Part shown: one piece after another, positions 47,230 to 60,239 of the stretch | Position numbering within the stretch: the stretch's first letter is position 1 | Layout of the letters: each line of letters starts with the position of its first letter | DNA from: Iris pallida | Taxonomy: Eukaryota > Streptophyta > Magnoliopsida > Asparagales > Iridaceae | DNA length: 64,000 bases | NCBI GenBank assembly: GCA_029216955.1 | Contig: JANAVB010042278.1 | Location: 1 to 64,000 of the forward strand | Reading direction: 5' to 3' | Notes under the pieces: generated by a model | The model's database searches: none | Told to the model about the DNA's origin: nothing | Seen by the model: the letters and a program-made list of their open reading frames with translations, nothing else | Made by a program: the position numbers and the translations under genes

Positions 47230-47581
47230 AGCCTACGGGCATAAACATGATGTACGTATTCTAGACTACAGCTAGAGCTTATCATATATGACTAATACTC
47301 TTGCTAAGTTTCTCCACTTGTACTACTAGCTTCATGATCATCATTGTATATATGGTTTGGGACGCTTTACTATTGTATGTCTGATGATCATACTTCTTGC
47401 ACTTGTATAATTGTATGTGATTGAGATAGCTAGGATTTCTTAACCTAGGATCGACTGTTGGCTTGTAGAAGTAACTGTCTTGACAGCTTATACGTGATTT
47501 CAGAGTACTACTGTACTTTGGTATTGCGTAGCTGGCCATGTCCATCCCCATTTGCTAGTATTATAGTTCTGAGGTGTGACA
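47230..47581 (+). mobile_element. Element H, end of 5' LTR
   Basis: Sequence after the G insertion, ending GAGGTGTGACA. The following TAGGTTTTAGTCCTATGCAG resembles the start of the internal region of B. Confidence 0.5.
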
Positions 47582-47854
47582 TAGGTTTTAGTCCTATGCA
47601 GGTCTAATTTTTCAGATATGTGGGGGTTACTGATGTTTAGTTATCTTAATCACAATTATCCTTTATTGATATCCTTCGTATTATTCTATATCTCTGATCC
47701 TTTGACCTGATATCTGCCTTAATCGTTGATCCTTCTTGTCCTATCGATTTGATCCTTATGTCCTTTAACTTTCAGGGGCACTATTCCTAATCCTTCCGAT
47801 TATCTTGTTTGGGTTCTGCCTATGACAGGTTAGCAATCTTCTGTTAGGCCAGTT

Positions 47855-48858
47855 ATGGAGGATCAGTCTCAACATTCAGACGAAGAGTCGAAAGTTGACT
47901 CGAAGGCAGAGATGCCACTCCATCCCGATTAGCCAGCCCAGTCCATACAATCAGCAGTCCGAGAAGAGGTAGTACCAGGTCAGCCCGATGTACCTGCACT
48001 CATAGGGATTATCAAAGAAATGATAGAGTCACAATAACGACAAGATCTCGCTCTCCAGCAGAGTATCCAGATGTTGATAGACCGTAATGTGCAAGGAATA
48101 CCCGAGGAATTTCAAGACACGAACTTGCAGCCAAAGGAAGTACAGATTGGAGCCAGACAGTACCAGTCATCCAGCCAGTCAGCATATCGAGTCCGACCTA
48201 CTGTAGAGGCAGTACGAAAGAAAGAGCATGGAGCTAGAAGGACTGCATCCAGAACCGAAGGTCGTAAAAGGAACCATTCGCATGTATCAGGCTTTTCACC
48301 TCGACGTCCATCACCAGTACCAGCAGACCAACATCCATATCAGAGCCAAGAGTTACTGGTCGTATGTTCATCTGTGGAAGGGAAGGGCACACTCATCTTA
48401 CCTGTCGGAGGTCTAACCATCTATGTTTAGCGTACGGATCACCAGACCACCTGATAGGAATTTGTTCCCGGAGGAGTCAAGGTGGATCGTCATCCTTCCA
48501 GCCTTCCAAACATCACACACCAGCGTCGGTTCAGCAGCAGCAAGCTCCAAGGCAGAGAAACCAGAAGCAGTATCGGACAGAACAAGCCTGTACCTATTAT
48601 GGAAAGTTAGGGCATTCTAGATCAGTTTGTCGGACAGCCAATAGGCGATGCTTCCGCTGTGGAGAGAATGACCATTCACTTAGCACTTGCCCATATCCGA
48701 CATCCCGAGGAAGGCCATCTACACCAGATATACCCCTGCCATCCATTCAGTCACCCCCGTCATCGCCTCTAGTAGTGGACGAGCAGCAAGGGCCAATACT
48801 AGATGTTCAACCATCGGCACAGTACCCACCGCCATCGTGCGGTCAGAGGATCAGATAG
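47855..48858 (+). pseudogene. Ty3/gypsy gag relic with zinc knuckles (element H)
   Basis: From an ATG at 47855 the frame reads MEDQSQHSDEESKVDSKAEM, a stop at about 47930, a second stop near 48035, then a Gln/Ser/Arg-rich segment. Four CCHC-type knuckles follow in another frame. One is standard (CFRCGENDHSLSTC, about 48650-48695). Two have the second Cys changed to Tyr (CLAYGSPDHLIGIC and CTYYGKLGHSRSVC). The first lacks its leading Cys (MFICGREGHTHLTC). Several knuckles in tandem are usual for the gag of some plant Ty3/gypsy elements, where they bind the element's RNA. The capsid-like middle of gag is missing, and no protease, reverse transcriptase or integrase follows before the LTR. Not functional. 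Confidence 0.78.
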
Positions 48859-49472
48859 CTCAGAGCAGTTGCATGCACAGTACCAGGAGCAGCTCTAGTA
48901 TCAGCACGAGGGTAATACCTTGGGAGTCTCAGGTGCCATCTTCATGGTCTTTCATCAGTTCTTTTCTTGGGATTTGTGTTTCAGTGGCAGGCCAGGTAGT
49001 GGCGATATATCTTGGGTTCTTGCAGATGACCTTGTATTCTATCCACATATGGAGTACAATGGCTGGCTTGATTTATTCGGTGAGTGAAGACGAGTTTCTC
49101 GTCCCCAACCCTTCTGTCTTCGTATTCGAGGCATGTGATAACTTTATTGGTATCAACTACAAAGATACGTCCAGGGTAGAGTCCTGTCTTAGACTAAGTC
49201 ATTGGTACCGACTTACTTTGAGACTTGACCTTATCTATTTTGGAGTCAGTGTAGACCAGCAAGGATGTTGGTCCCTACTCAACTGACTCAGGAGACCTGT
49301 TTATTTATAGGCCTCCGATCCTTCTTGATTATGGTTGTGTTATTGCTTACGCATTTATTTATATTACAGTTGCCTTCATTTACTCATATGCAATGCTTCA
49401 TTTTATGGAGATGATTCTGTTTTCTTGAGCTTTTGTTTTTGGTTATCTTGCTCGACTACCTTTAGAAAATTC
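48859..49472 (+). other. Remnant between gag relic and 3' end of element H
   Basis: Open stretches (frame ending at 49286) have no recognisable pol motif. About 640 bp is far too short for a pol gene, so the enzymatic part of H has been deleted. Confidence 0.5.
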
Positions 49473-49504
49473 TGAGGAAGGAATTTTTCTAAGGATGGGA
49501 GAGA
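49473..49504 (+). other. Polypurine tail of element H
   Basis: CTGAGGAAGGAATTTTTCTA, then AGGATGGGAGAGA before TGTGAGACCCC. A diverged form of the tail seen in A and B. Confidence 0.75.
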
Positions 49505-49858
49505 TGTGAGACCCCGTGTCAATGTATAGGTATTTATATACGGATACGTATTTTTTTACTGTGTTTTATATTTTTTTGATTTTTGGGATGCTTTGAAATT
49601 TTTCCCAACTTATAGATTTTCTCCTTGACCGGCATTTCGCTAGTGTACCATTGTATGTCGGCGGCATACCTGTCACTCCCATTTTTTGTTATAAGTATTT
49701 TCAGTGTACGTATACGGAATTCTGGCCTTTGCCAGAAAACCTGTATTTTGACTCGTCTTTCTTAGCCTTGCGTTGGTTTGATTTTGACTTGGTTTAATTT
49801 GGTTCGGTTCAACTTGGTTTGGATTGGTTTGAGATGAGAAGGTTTGTATAAAACCCAA

Positions 49859-49861
<3 letters not shown>

Positions 49862-49903
<42 letters not shown>
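49862..49903. repeat. (CT)n microsatellite, about 42 bp
   Basis: Pure CT array just downstream of GGTTTGTATAAAACCCAACT. A TATAAAA there (about 49848) could be the LTR promoter, with the CT tract in the leader. Confidence 0.9.
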
Positions 49904-49909
<6 letters not shown>

Positions 49910-50279
49910 ATTTCATTTCTCTTCATCTTCATCCTCCAACCTAAGGCAAGTACATCTTGCCAAATGTTGGACAAATGTTATTTTGTTTGTTCTAAACTCT
50001 TTCTTACATGATTATAAGTATCTTTAGAACATCACATTTTTCATTTTGGTGGATAAATATTTGTAGATCTAAGTTTATAGCCTTTTCGGTTTTCTTAGGT
50101 TTTGATCTACTAAAATTCATTATTTTCAAGTTTTGATTGTTCTATGTTATAAATAATTCAATTTTACCCAAAATAGACCTTTGAAAAGTTAGGTTTCGAC
50201 TTGTTTTGTGAAAGTTATGGCCAAAATGAGATTTGGACATCTTCTATGTTCATCTGTCCTGATTCTGGCAAGGACGATA

Positions 50280-50645
50280 AATAGTGCCGCAGGCTTGCAT
50301 AGTGCTGCATGGATGAATAGTGCCGTAGGCTTGCATAGTGCCGCATGGATGAATAGTGTCGTAGGCTTGCATAGTACCACTTGGATGAATAGTACCATAT
50401 GGCTTGTATAGTATCGCAGGCTTGCATAGTGCCGTACGGATGAATAGTGCCGCAGGCTTGCATAGTACCGTATGGATGAATAGTGCCGCATGGCTTGCAT
50501 AGTTCCGCAGGCTTGCATAGTGTCGTATGGATGAATAGTACCGCAGGCATCAATAGTACCGTATGGATGAATAGTGTCGCATGGCTTGCATATTGCCGCA
50601 GGCTTGTATAGTGCCGCATGGATGAATAGTTCTGCAGAATGTCGC
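50280..50645. repeat. Nested 18/19-bp, 36-bp and 55-bp tandem array in LTR H
   Basis: Short units of the form AATAGTGCCGCAGGCTTGC alternate with CATAGTGCCGCATGGATG to make 36-bp blocks. At intervals a 19-bp GCTTGCATAGTRCCGCATG-type unit is inserted, giving 55-bp blocks. The motif (T)AGTRCCGYA recurs about 20 times. Reading frames on both strands are open through it only because of the repeat. Confidence 0.9.
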
Positions 50646-51111
50646 ATATTGTCTATTTTGGCTGTTTTTGGTTGTTTTATGTCCTATTTGGCTGATTTGT
50701 GGCCAGAATTTCTTCCAACTTCCAACATGAAAATTGTAGATCTTTTTCTTGGCTTCAAGAATATGTTACCAACTATTTTATGCAAGTTTGTTTCATTCTT
50801 GATATGGAGCCTATGATTGCATTGCATGTTTTCTATCTTAGCCTAAATTGTGATGACCCTACTTAATAGCTTGATATTTCTTTAATAAATGAATTTTTTA
50901 ACATGATTCTATAATATTGTACAGTTAGAGAATGATTCTACCCCTCTCATACCCATAACACTAGTACAGATTCGATTGGTGTTTTAGGCCAAGTAGTTAC
51001 CTAATTTATTCCTTCTCATATGTTATGATGCACCTTTTATCAATATCTATCTACAAGCTTTCTTACGTATATGTTTACTTAACATGATAGTACGCGTTGT
51101 GGGGAACTCAT

Positions 51112-52390
51112 TGTAGAAGCATGGAAAAGAATAAAGAAAGATCCATGCGGCCAAGGAGCCCCATGCGGCTCAGAGAGTTTATGCGGCTCAAGGATCCATG
51201 CGGCTCAAGCGTCTATGCGGCTCAAACAAGTTCTATGCGGCTCAGAGTGGAGCCACGTGGCCTACAAACAGCTCTTCCGTTTGTCCTTTACTGCATTAAA
51301 TGCTTTGACGACTGACAGCTCTGACACATGACAGCCATGACACAAAAATACAATTATGACTCCATCATAATGGCAGACTCCTAAAAAAATGAAGGAAATC
51401 TCTGACACAATCTTCCAAAATCCAGAAACCCTCATGAGGACTTGATACGTGGACAGTCGCATGCGGCTCACGAAGACTATCCCCATGCGGCTCAAGCGGA
51501 AGCTTCCCCATGCGGCTCACGAAGACTATCCCCATGCGGCTCACGAAGAAGGCACCCATCATGCGGTCACCTACACTCATGCGGCTCAGATCATTACCAT
51601 GTGGTCCAAATGTTCAGGGGGGGCACTCTTAAGCAGCCTTGACACGTGGCCAGCCTTATGCGGCTCAATGAGGAGCAACCTTCCTGCAGCTCAGATTTCT
51701 GCAATAGCTCGCGGTTAAAACACGTGGCATGATAGTAGGGCACGTGGCATCAAATTAATCGAAATCTCTCAACAAATTCCAGTAAAATATTGGGATCAAA
51801 TCAGATTATTTGCAAACAAGCAAATTAATGACACATGTCGAGCAATCCGAGGTTGGCATGACAAATCAGGAGGATTTATGTCAATCATCATTAATTACCC
51901 ACAAAAGTTTTGATGCAATCACATTTATTGCTAAAATCTCGTATATTCAAGATGAACGGCCCAGATCCAATGATCCTTAACCGCCGACTTTTAAGAATGG
52001 ACAATCATTGCAAACCCTAATGATGCCCCCCACTCTTATAAATAGCAAGGTGCTATTCCCTTGCGAGATATACAGGGAGACATACAGAGAAAAAGGAGAT
52101 TCTCAGATATAAAAAAAAAGACATAGAGAGCCAGAGAGAGAATATACAGAGCCTGAAAGGGGAGCATTTCTTCAGCAACTCTAAGAAGTTCTTCTACGGA
52201 GCCAAGGCTGCACCCGATCGTCCAAGGAGTAAGGCAGAGCTGCCGTCGCTTTCCCGAGCCTCTACCGTCACCCCCAGAATCTAAAATAAACAATTGTACT
52301 TAGATTACTGTACCTAGGTTTTCGTCCCTAAGCTTTCTTTGTACAAGCGAGTTTGTATTGTGAAGTAAAAGTCCAGTCCTCCGATAATTG
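51112..52390 (+). mobile_element. Element F, LTR of the E family, cut by element D
   Basis: Begins TGTAGAAGCATGG as in LTR E. It shares the U3 repeats, TATA box and R/U5 sequence, and breaks at CCGATAATTG where LTR E continues ATTCTGTAACTTTACA. D is inserted there; AATTG (52386-52390) would be the left target duplication, but its partner lies outside the window. The U3 part also has a duplicated CATGCGGCTCACGAAGACTA (51470 and 51522). It may be a solo LTR or the first LTR of a longer element. Confidence 0.83.
52037..52045 (+). promoter_or_regulatory. TATA box of LTR F
   Basis: TATAAATAG in the same context as LTR E (CACTCTTATAAATAGCAAGG). Confidence 0.8.
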
Positions 52391-54052
52391 TGTAACGCCC
52401 CAGTCCCAAAATACGTAGGACTAGAACGTAATCATGCCAGCTGTATATATACGAAGTATATGGACCCTCGTATATATACATAAGCTATAAAATGCAATAA
52501 CTAAGGTACTAAATCTCATCCACAAAGATAAATATAATATAAAAGTAACTTTGAATTTGTCATGTACACAATAGTTGGGCGGAGACAAAGTCCACTACCA
52601 ACCAAATTAAATATGGAAAAATATACAAGGAAAGAATTTAGCAAGCGAGAGCAAGGACGAGTCCAAGAGCAATCACCACGAAGGAAGGAATGGCCTTAGC
52701 TAGAGCACCTGCAAGAAATCACGAAACACACACCTGGCGAGATAACCAGGTCCTCAGAGGGACATAACAAGATACATTAACATGCCATATAAATACTGAA
52801 TATAAAACATGCCACAATCAAAGAAAGTGACAAGACACTATAAGGTAATCTAACCAACTAAAGTGAACATGCAGTGAAAACAAACCTTTCGTCGCATGAG
52901 CCCTGGCTGTAATGGGATCTGGTATAGTCCCCACTTGGGCACCAGTGACCGAGAGCATGATGTTGAAAAATGACAGTGGCCAACCTGAGAGGCTCATACC
53001 CGTATCTTCAGCGAAGCTTCCGGGTTATAAGGGAAGTGCAATAGAAGCCCATACGACAAGGAATGTTCTCCCCATCCAATGTACCTACCAAGTCGCATCC
53101 ACGACCATGTACCTCTACTAACTGCTCAGTCTCCTAACACGCCTCTATTAGCAGTTAGCCCTAACGCATGCACATGGGGGATCAGTCCACACGCAAGAAC
53201 CTCTACATGATACTCATCTCACACATCCTCGTGGTACAACTGTGTCAAGGTATATGCAATACACTACAACGGTAGTCCCTTAACTCTAGGTCCACATGCT
53301 ATCAAAGGATAAATAACAAAGTAATCTAATATCATTGAGCAGGCAGTAAATCAAGAACTGTAAGAACAGGAAATAATGAACAGTGATATGTAATAAAATA
53401 CAGACACACTATAAACAGTAAATAATGGCAAGGTATCTTGCCTGGGGTGTCGCCTGGTGGTGCGATATTTCCGACAAGTCCTGATTGTCCACTAGCCATG
53501 GTCGTTGAGTAAATGTGCGAATCCACAAGAAAATAGGAAGCATGATTTAGTCACAGTTAATGGTGGTAGTCAAGAAGAATTTGTGTGGACAGTTACATAC
53601 CATATTTTTAGAAAGTATTTATAATACCAGAAACTAACCTTATTAGTAAAAATAGATTTTTAGACTAATACTTAGAAAATAAAAAACTCGTTTTTAAGCA
53701 AATATTATAGTTGTAAAAAAATTAACTTATAGATAGAAAACTAGTAGTTAAAAGGAATACATATTTGTAGTATTTGGAAATCTCAGGGTAAAATTATACA
53801 AATTTTGTAGAAAGCTAACCTTTCATTTAGTCAAATATTTTAATAAATTTTAGAAAAATGTCATCTATTTGTTCAATAAAAAAACAGATTAATATAATGG
53901 TAATACTAGTAATGATAATAATACAAATAATAATAATAATAATAATAATAATGACAATAAAAAAACTTAAGTGAGCACTTCTGCTCATCTTTTTTTTTTC
54001 TCGAATTTACTTGATAGAGAGAGAAAGAGAGATGGGAGAAATGGGTTCTCAC

Positions 54053-55060
54053 CAGCGGCTCCGGCCAGGCTCCGGCGGGGGCGGCGGAGAAGGACGACGG
54101 AGGAAGGAGCGCTGACGGATGATGGAAAGGAGAGGGGCGCGCGCGATGCCAAGCACGGAGGGGCGGCGACGAAAATCGGAGGTGGAGGCGCCGCGGTGGG
54201 TTCAGGCGCCCGGTCGGCGGGTTCTAGTGGCGCTGGGAGGTGGAGATCGGCGGAGGAAGGGGTTTCTGTAGGGACGGAGCGGACGGTCGCGCGGTCGTCT
54301 GCCGGTGTGGCGCGGTGGCTGGGAACAGCAAGGGGCGGCGGAGAAGAGGTGAAGTCGAAAGCGGTCGCCGGATCTGGGGTTGCCCGCGGTGGCGCTCGCC
54401 GGATCTGGGGTGCCCGCGGTGGCGCGAAAGAATCTGGCGGCGGAGAGGAGAAAGGGCATGGCGTGGGGCTGTGGTTTCGGAGAGGAGCCGGGAAGCTTCC
54501 GGCACGGCTGTCGGCAACGGCGGTTGTCGGCGCGAGTTTGGGGCTGGCGGTCGGATGAGACGGGGAACGCAAGTGCGGCACGGTCGATGCTGGGGTCGGC
54601 GCGACGAGGTACGGAGGACGGAGCTGTGCAAGGCTCGGCCTCCAGCGATCGACCGTGAGCGGGGCCTCGGCACGGGGACTGCGCCGAGCACGGTCGGCTC
54701 AGGTTTGGGTTTCTCCTTTCCTATTTTTTTTCTCTGGATGATGACGTTTTTGGGGCTGCGACGTGGTGGCGGTGAGGAGTTGATGGCGGTGGTGGTGATG
54801 GTGACAGGGAAGAGACGTCTGGGTGGGTGTTGGTAGAGGCCGTGGATGTCGGGTCGGCCACGGTGGTGGGGTTTTTTGTCGAAGATTGGACGAAGTCGAG
54901 GTGGCTGTGGTGCGGCAGTTTTGGTGGTGGTGACGATGGTGGGACTGTTGTCCTGTTCGAGAACGGGAAAGCATGGAGGGGATGACGTGGTGGTGTAGGG
55001 GAAAGTGGACAGGGGGTGGAGCAGTGGGGTGGCGGAGTTTCCTGTCGGTGGCTGGACACG
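54053..55060 (-). other. GC-rich leader with open frames and splice donor in LTR D
   Basis: Counterpart of 14911-15991 in C. Minus-strand frames include 198 codons from 54581 and 155 from 54691 (Pro/Ala/Ser/Arg-rich), and the island ends at GCTG/GTGAG. Protein readings in C and D are not obviously collinear, which argues against a conserved protein and for a GC-rich leader. Confidence 0.5.
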
Positions 55061-55221
55061 AGAGGGGGACAGGATTTAGAATTTGATTAGGGTAGGAATT
55101 TGATTGTCGGGGGTGTGTCCGACAAGAAAAATAATGTATATGTATAAATATGGAATAAGAACGGTGGACACAGACACGATACACATTTGTGGATGGTAGA
55201 ATTTACTGGAGGAGTACCTCT

Positions 55222-55232
55222 CCTTTTATAGG
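55222..55232 (-). promoter_or_regulatory. TATA box of LTR D
   Basis: Minus-strand CCTATAAAAGG within the same conserved block as in LTR C (CTCCTATAAAAGGAGAGGTA). Confidence 0.75.
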
Positions 55233-55871
55233 AGGTGGGAATTCCCAGTTGGATAGGGATTGGGATTAATTAATCCCAATTAGATAAATCACCTATTAAT
55301 TTAAATTGATTTAAAAATACTTCAATTTAATTCAAATCCAATCCAAATTAATTCTATACTTTAAAATATTTTAAATACAGTCAATAAAATCTTTTGCTAT
55401 TTAATTTACCATATTAAATCAAATATTAAATTTAACAAAATCTCAAATATTATTTTCATAGTTAAATAAATATGAAAATAATTAATTTCGAAAATCACTA
55501 TAAATACTTTAAATATTGCTTCATGATCTAGCTTTTATAAATAACAAAATATTTTAATAAGCAAATTTTATATTTCGCAGAATATTAAACCAAAATTTCT
55601 AAATCACCATTTATTTGTAAACGACAAATAAAATACCCTTTTATACAAAATGAAATTATTTATAAAATTTATAATAATAAAATATTTTTCTAACATATGT
55701 ACCTCGACACATATTCGTACTCGTCGATAAATTACGAACGCAATCTTGCACGTTACGCAAATACGAAAATGCGAAGTCGTATGCGACGTGTAGATACGAA
55801 GTACAAAAATAAATACAAACATATATTTTAAATAAATAAAAAAACCGTAGTAGAAAATTAGGGGGCTTACA

Positions 55872-55908
55872 TCCTACCCAACTTAAAAGAATTTTTTCCT
55901 TGAAATTT
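55872..55908 (-). other. Polypurine tail of element D
   Basis: Minus-strand TTTCAAGGAAAAAATTC and AAGTTGGGTAGGA before the LTR start TGTAAGCCCCC. Confidence 0.8.
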
Positions 55909-58900
55909 AGGAAAAATTAGGGTAGGTAAGGCGAAGGGGATGGATAGAGTTTATTCGAATAGATGTACGTGATCACGAGAATGCAAACGAAATATTCGTC
56001 GAGGAGGCGAGTGACATTTCACTAGCAATGAGTCATTTGATCGACTAGAACAAAATTCTGATGGTTTTAGATTTCGATCATGACAATCAATCAATGACTA
56101 AGCTTGATCAATCCTAACATTAACCTTAAAAAGGGCAAGCTTATAAGCAGGTAATAAACTCCTTAATCCTTTGATATCGTCAATATTCGTATACTCTCTC
56201 TTATCATAAGTTGTTCTTTCCAAAATTTACTTTTGTTCTACGTCCCCTTAAAATTTATTAAAAACAAATATGATTATAATTGTACTCTAACTTCCTCTAC
56301 CTCATCATGGAATTCACTTAGTCTCAAATTTTGAATTCCATAATCTCCATTTATACTAGCTCACTTTTATATATCTTTCCAAGTCATAATTTTCTCTAAA
56401 ATTAAAATTCCCAAAACTTTCCACCAATTTGGTCCAAGTAAAGTTAAAATCTAGTTTCTACAAATTTGTATTTATTGGTCAATGTATACTGCATCTATAG
56501 GTAACCAAAATAAAAGTTCGTCTGCAATGTTTGATAAATCTTGAAATCTAACCATATACCTTCGTAACTCAACCTTCCATTATCATAATTGAAAATTTTC
56601 TATAATATTTATTAGTCTCTCTCAAAAATTTCTTCTTCAACAATCTCATCTTCTTGAGGGTAGAAATGTAACTCATCTTAACTTCGTATTCATAATCATC
56701 TTTAGGGTCGTATTCCTTAATTCGTCAAAAATGTAAGCAATTTCTTTCTTCAACCATTGGTTATCCTTGAAGCCTATTCTCTTCATAACACTATAATTTA
56801 TCGAAGGCAACGTCAACATTGCCTTTATCGAGAATTTATATCCATCAATTTAGTATATAAATTTGGTTTTTAAACCACCAACACTTTAAGAATTTCTTCG
56901 CTCAATATTTTGTTACCTCGAAACAATTTGTAATTTTGAGAAGTCTATTTACCTTTGCTTGTTTTATCATCACAATCTAGCATTTCTTACTTCATCTATT
57001 GGAATTATCGCACTTTTTCATTTATGTCCAATCTATACCTTGTAATCTCAATCAACCACATTATTTATCCATGCTGTAGGGTTCTCCAATCTAACTTCTA
57101 CTAACTCAAGATTGTCATGATCAAATTCCAATTTGCATAAGGGAATCATACAAGGAACAAGGTGGCGTAACAATGGAGAAATTATAGTGAAGTATGAGAA
57201 AGCAATTTATTTGGAAGGGAGAAAAGTAAGTGTTGTTAATACTGCATGAAGAGTAAAAGGTGTTATGGGTTTAAGTAAATCAAGATAATACAAGAAAATA
57301 AAAATGACAAGGGTTAAGCAGTCAAGATAAAACACAAGGGTAAGCATTTAATGGATTTAGTAGACCATAATCAGGCCAAAGATTTGAGTCGTGATTAAGT
57401 CCAAATATATAGTCAAAGTATTTCGGTACCATGGTACAGGTTATAGTTGAGTCTTTATGGCCCGAAAGTCGTACCATAAAAATAGAGTACAAGGGGACGT
57501 ATTTTAGTAGGACATGATATACCTACATGAAGGTGAGCTCGTCTAGGTCTTGCATGTGAAGTTTGTTGGAAGGAAAAGTCTAGTGTTGTGCTCCAAATAT
57601 CAAAGTCACGATAGGGGACGCCAATAGGTCTAGAATAGAAAGTGGGAGTTCATAAGGTGACATTTACACAAAAATAAGATGGATCCAGTTAAAGCACGAA
57701 ATAAAGATAATTAGGAAATCTCGTAGATCAAGGTAAAATAAGTTAGAGCACAGTTTCTAGAGAGAAATTAGTCTCCTAGATGAGGGTATGGTCAAGGGGA
57801 TGGTTCTAATCACTTCTAAGATCCAAACAATTAGATGATCATAAATAAAGATCTAGATTTGGGGGAAGGTCGAGTAAGTCAAAGATATGTTCATCGGTTT
57901 GGTCGATGACTAATTACACTTGTGTATATGCAATATTATAGTCATAGGTGGCATGGCAATCTAATGTGAAATACTTCTATCTCACTAGGGTGACCTTACT
58001 TGCTTCTTGGTTCCTACCAATATATGATCTAATCCAAAATTTCATGTTCCTCAAAAGTTTCTCAATAAAATTTTCAAAATATTTCGCCAAAATTTTAATT
58101 ATCTTAGACTGTCAACTTAAATCACAATTTTAAATCTCTAGTAAATCCCGAAACAACTCTTGTGTATCGAATAATAACCCCTTCTTCTTTTTTTTCCAAA
58201 TCTTAAACTCAACATTTAATAAGTTTATCAGTCGAAATTCATACTGCCAATATAGAATATTTAAATAACTCCCAAATTTATATATCCTTCAAATGTGTCT
58301 ACCTAGCTTCCAATAAGTCACGACTACTTTTCAAAAGTAATTCTCCCTTTTTCCAAAATTTAAATATCCATAATCAAGGTTTTATACTCGAAATCTAAAT
58401 AACTTTATAAATCATAAATCATATGAGCAAATTTTTAAATATTTAAACTTTTTTTCAAAGTCGATTTCATATCTTCCAAAATATTTCAATTTTTTTTTAC
58501 CATTATCTCTTCAAGCTCAAAATTAAATAAATTTAAAAAAATTTCATATGACTCAATTTAAAACCTCAAGCTCTCTAATAAACCATAAATCCTAAACCCT
58601 CCATATTCTCTTATGATTTAAAACTCTTTTAAAAACTTTTACAATCCAATACTTGAACTCAACGTAAATCATGTGTCACAATTTAAAGATCTTTTCCAAT
58701 CGGTTTCATATCCCAATAAATCATAAACTATTTTGCAATTTCAAAAAAAAACCATAAGTCATAAATTTGTTTTCGCGATCTAGCTATCCTCTTGTGTATA
58801 CCACCTTGTAATAGCAAAATAAAATTCCAACTATCCATTGAAAGCGAAAAATATGCTACTACCCAACTTGAAATTAACTAATCCTTAAAATCATACTTTC

Positions 58901-59211
58901 TAGAAAAATAAATTCCATTATAACTCAAATAAAATTCCAATGCATACTAATTGTCAAATGCAATCCATCTAGCCATGTGTTTAACCTATGGACATATACT
59001 AGTGTAGTCATCTTACTAAACACGAAACTAAGAATTTACGGTGGAAGGAGTCAAGCAAGATGCAAATCAAGGAGGTCGAACGAGAGTTCGGAATTTGAAG
59101 TCAAGGAAGGAAGTCAAGTAGGTGGATGAGATTCTGAACTCTAATCGTATATTGCAGGTCCGTTTGGTTCAATCATGTAACAAAAACGGCAAATTAGACC
59201 TGCATGGGCCA
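55909..59211 (-). mobile_element. Element D, non-coding internal region
   Basis: AT-rich and without a credible ORF, similar in patches to the internal region of C (for instance 57400-57620 and 58330-58715 against 18000-18240 and 18840-19212). It is interrupted at 59212 by a second CACTA element and so continues outside the window. Confidence 0.72.
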
Positions 59212-59735
59212 CACTACAAGAAATGCGGGTTTTCGTGACAAGTAATTTGTGACAAGTGTCAAACTTGTCACTGAAAGGGACACTTTTGTGACAAATAATT
59301 TTTGTTGTCACTCATAATTTGATTCTGTGACAACAGTTTTTTTTCGTCACACAGTTAAATCATTTAGTGACCATGTTTTTATTGGTCGTCACGTAATGTT
59401 GTCACTGAAATAAAATTTAAATTTTAGACTTATGTTAAAGACAAGTTATGTGTGATAAGTGAAAATACTTGTCACTTAAGAATTTTTTATAGTTACAAGA
59501 AAATATTATTGTCACATAAAAGTATTAGCCACAAGATTAAAATTTTATTCTTGTCACTTAAAAGCTTCTTTTAGTTACCAAATAATTGTTTGTCACACAA
59601 AAGTATTAGTCACGAAGAAGAAATTTATTTCTTGTAACAAAAACTTAAAGTAATTTAAAAAAAGTTAAATAAACAAAATATTTTGATTTTGATTCTATTT
59701 TGACATTAATATTAAATTGTAACCAAATTTGGCCA

Positions 59736-60200
59736 TACCAAAAAAAATCTCATTTGCGACAAACTTTTACGAGGGTTCTCAAAAAAAGTAGCAGTTGCGA
59801 CAAAATAAATCGTTCCATCGAAAATATCTCATAAAAGTCCATACTAATTTTGACGCATAAAAACACAACAAGAAATACTGTATAAGGCAACAACTTTTTC
59901 AGCAACATGACATTTTTTGTTACTAATAAATTGTTTCTACAACGCATATTGTTGTTGTCGCTAAACACAAATTTTTGGCAACAAAAGTTTTGGCCGTTGC
60001 TATTTTTCATTGTCAAAAACTACAAAATAAATAGGCAATGCCAACATTGTTGCTAAATCATCAATTTTTTCGCATGCTAAGATTAGCAATGGATTAATTT
60101 ATTGCTAAAATGTTCCAATAGCTAGCAGTGGAATAGAAGGTTGTTGAATATTTCAAAGAAAATTTTATTTTGGCCAATTTTTTGGCGGTTCTGTTTAGGA
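59736..60200. mobile_element. Possible further CACTA-like terminus within CACTA-2
   Basis: ACCAAAAAAAATCTCATTTG followed by GTTGCGACAAA, TTGTCGCTAAA and GCAACAA motifs on both strands, unlike the GTGACAA set just before. Its own TIR is degenerate and no partner was found. Confidence 0.4.
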
Positions 60201-60239
60201 GGTAGCGAAAAAATTTCCCTCTAACAAAAATTTAAGACC

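Larger units (their letters stand above)
49505..51111 (+). mobile_element. Element H, 3' LTR (partial)
   Basis: Starts TGTGAGACCCCGTGTC. It contains a (CT)n tract and a complex tandem array, then is cut at 51111 where the E-family LTR F begins. Its end is not seen in the window. Confidence 0.65.
52391..55871 (-). mobile_element. Element D, 3' LTR (3,481 bp), A/C family
   Basis: On the plus strand from TGTAACGCCCCAGTCCC to GGGGGCTTACA. It is the only uninterrupted LTR of this family in the window and the reference used to place breaks in A and C. It carries a conserved TATA box, a GC-rich island, a splice-donor-like site and an AAT microsatellite. Confidence 0.9.

Noticed and set aside
50189..50647. 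134- and 152-codon minus-strand ORFs as a repetitive protein
   Set aside because: They read through the tandem array in LTR H; openness follows from the repeat unit lacking stops.
53971..54836. 195- and 198-codon plus-strand ORFs in LTR D
   Set aside because: Antisense to the LTR, Gly/Arg-rich, and explained by high GC; no counterpart at the same place in LTR C.
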